Of a stretch of DNA of 64,000 nt, positions 63,518 through 64,000 are shown one piece after another. The notes under the pieces are model-generated. The model had not been told where the DNA came from, searched no databases, and saw only the letters and a list, made by a program, of their open reading frames with translations. The number at the start of each line of letters is the position of its first letter. The stretch's first letter is position 1. The stretch is from Pseudo-nitzschia pungens (lineage: Eukaryota > Bacillariophyta > Bacillariophyceae > Bacillariales > Bacillariaceae): positions 2,170,001 through 2,234,000 of the forward strand of contig CM074763.1 in assembly GCA_037355855.1 (NCBI GenBank). The letters are read 5' to 3'. The position numbers and the translations under genes are program-made.

Positions 63518-64000
63518 ATGGAACTCTCGAAATCGGAGCAGTATGATGAAGGTTCGGTGTCATGGTTGCGTTACAAAGATGTACTAGGTAATGGTTGGAA
63601 ACCCTACCGGAATGCATCTATTGAAATGGTACCGGCAAAGGTTCGCAGTAGCTTTGGGAACGGCACGAACGACTTCACTCCTGTTTCAGAGGTGGTTGCT
63701 TCAAGGATGAAGGCTCGAGAAGCTATTGCCAATGGTAAATTAACTACAGATGTTGCAAATGATTCTATCACTGTGGATTTTCAGAGTGAAGGAGGGCGTG
63801 GAAACAGAAACACATCCCAGAACCGATCGCTCCGAGAGTCGTCGGAGGACGAAGAGAAGCCGGAGCGAGAGGATCTTCCAGACATCATCACACTACTTCA
63901 GCGAGAGGATTTCAGCATTGAAGACTTTCTTCAAGAACACAAAACTCAACAAATGAACATAATCAACGATCATGCGATCAAAAGTGGTAGTAATTCCATC
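63518..64000 (+). CDS. 5' part of an unknown hydrophilic protein, cut by the window end
   Basis: An open frame from ATG 63518 (MELSKSEQYDEGSVSWL) with 161 codons and no stop before the last base. The composition is protein-like: charged, with a highly acidic and basic patch (SSEDEEKPEREDLPD) and predicted helices (IITLLQREDFSIEDFLQEH). No known domain is recognised. Polarity and helix content resemble a coiled-coil or scaffolding protein, but the 3' end is missing, so no function is proposed. The first ATG (63513) is out of frame. Confidence 0.55.
   Translation, partial: MELSKSEQYDEGSVSWLRYKDVLGNGWKPYRNASIEMVPAKVRSSFGNGTNDFTPVSEVVASRMKAREAIANGKLTTDVANDSITVDFQSEGGRGNRNTSQNRSLRESSEDEEKPEREDLPDIITLLQREDFSIEDFLQEHKTQQMNIINDHAIKSGSNSI

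Noticed and set aside
1..64000. tRNA, rRNA or CRISPR loci
   Set aside because: No cloverleaf, rRNA or spacer-repeat pattern was recognised by eye; a tRNAscan run was not possible, so single tRNAs cannot be fully excluded.

Overview
The window looks like nuclear DNA of a diatom, probably a pennate one. The evidence is a bipartite plastid-targeting motif (GAFAP after a signal peptide) on a cyclophilin, CRAL-TRIO-like/DUF6824 and large AAA-ATPase/TPR-like architectures typical of diatom genomes, short GT-AG introns (115-700 bp), and intergenic DNA full of short near-palindromic words (TACCGGTA, GTAAGGTTAC, ACTAGTAGTACTAGT). Species was not determined.

Host genes, left to right: a NECAP-like endocytic adaptor (592-1752, +); a Golgi-type sulfotransferase-like protein (3610-5850, +); a small SnoaL-like organellar protein (7454-8008, +); an acidic membrane protein with seven DDFRTT-type repeats (9865-12657, +); a two-exon STAND-like AAA ATPase (14403-18501, +); a basic/acidic low-complexity protein with an apparent frameshift near its start (18788-20570, -); a two-exon nicotinamidase (22245-23688, +); a plastid cyclophilin with a microsatellite-bearing intron (24176-25540, -); a four-TM protein with an 81-residue internal duplication and a CaaX end (27485-29770, -); a prolyl-4-hydroxylase-like dioxygenase (31306-32748, +); a two-exon CRAL-TRIO-like/DUF6824 protein (33148-35452, -); a small acidic membrane protein (39408-40151, +); a CinA-Nudix fusion whose frame is broken by one base (41292-42939, -); an ankyrin/C2-like protein (54057-57068, -); a secreted PEBP-like plus double CIA30 protein (58805-61676, +); and the start of an unknown gene cut by the window end (63518 onward, +).

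The main feature is a 10.2-kb tyrosine-recombinase retrotransposon (43386-53590) with split direct repeats in the order A1 - ORFs - B1 - A2 - B2. This is the Ngaro/PAT-like layout of the DIRS order. It carries a Gag-like protein with a CCCH zinc knuckle, a reverse transcriptase/RNase H, a tyrosine recombinase that overlaps the RT frame and lacks an ATG, and a fourth ORF of unknown function. Its coding strand is strikingly C-rich compared with the host.

The rest is intergenic DNA with small repeats: three intact and one or two degraded copies of a 91-bp TA-flanked foldback MITE, a 715-bp AT-rich foldback element, an apparently perfect 215-bp tandem duplication, a 90-bp direct repeat and many pentanucleotide microsatellites. 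Two NAD-salvage genes, nicotinamidase and the NMN-deamidase/NADH-pyrophosphatase fusion, lie about 18 kb apart. No rRNA, tRNA or CRISPR was recognised.
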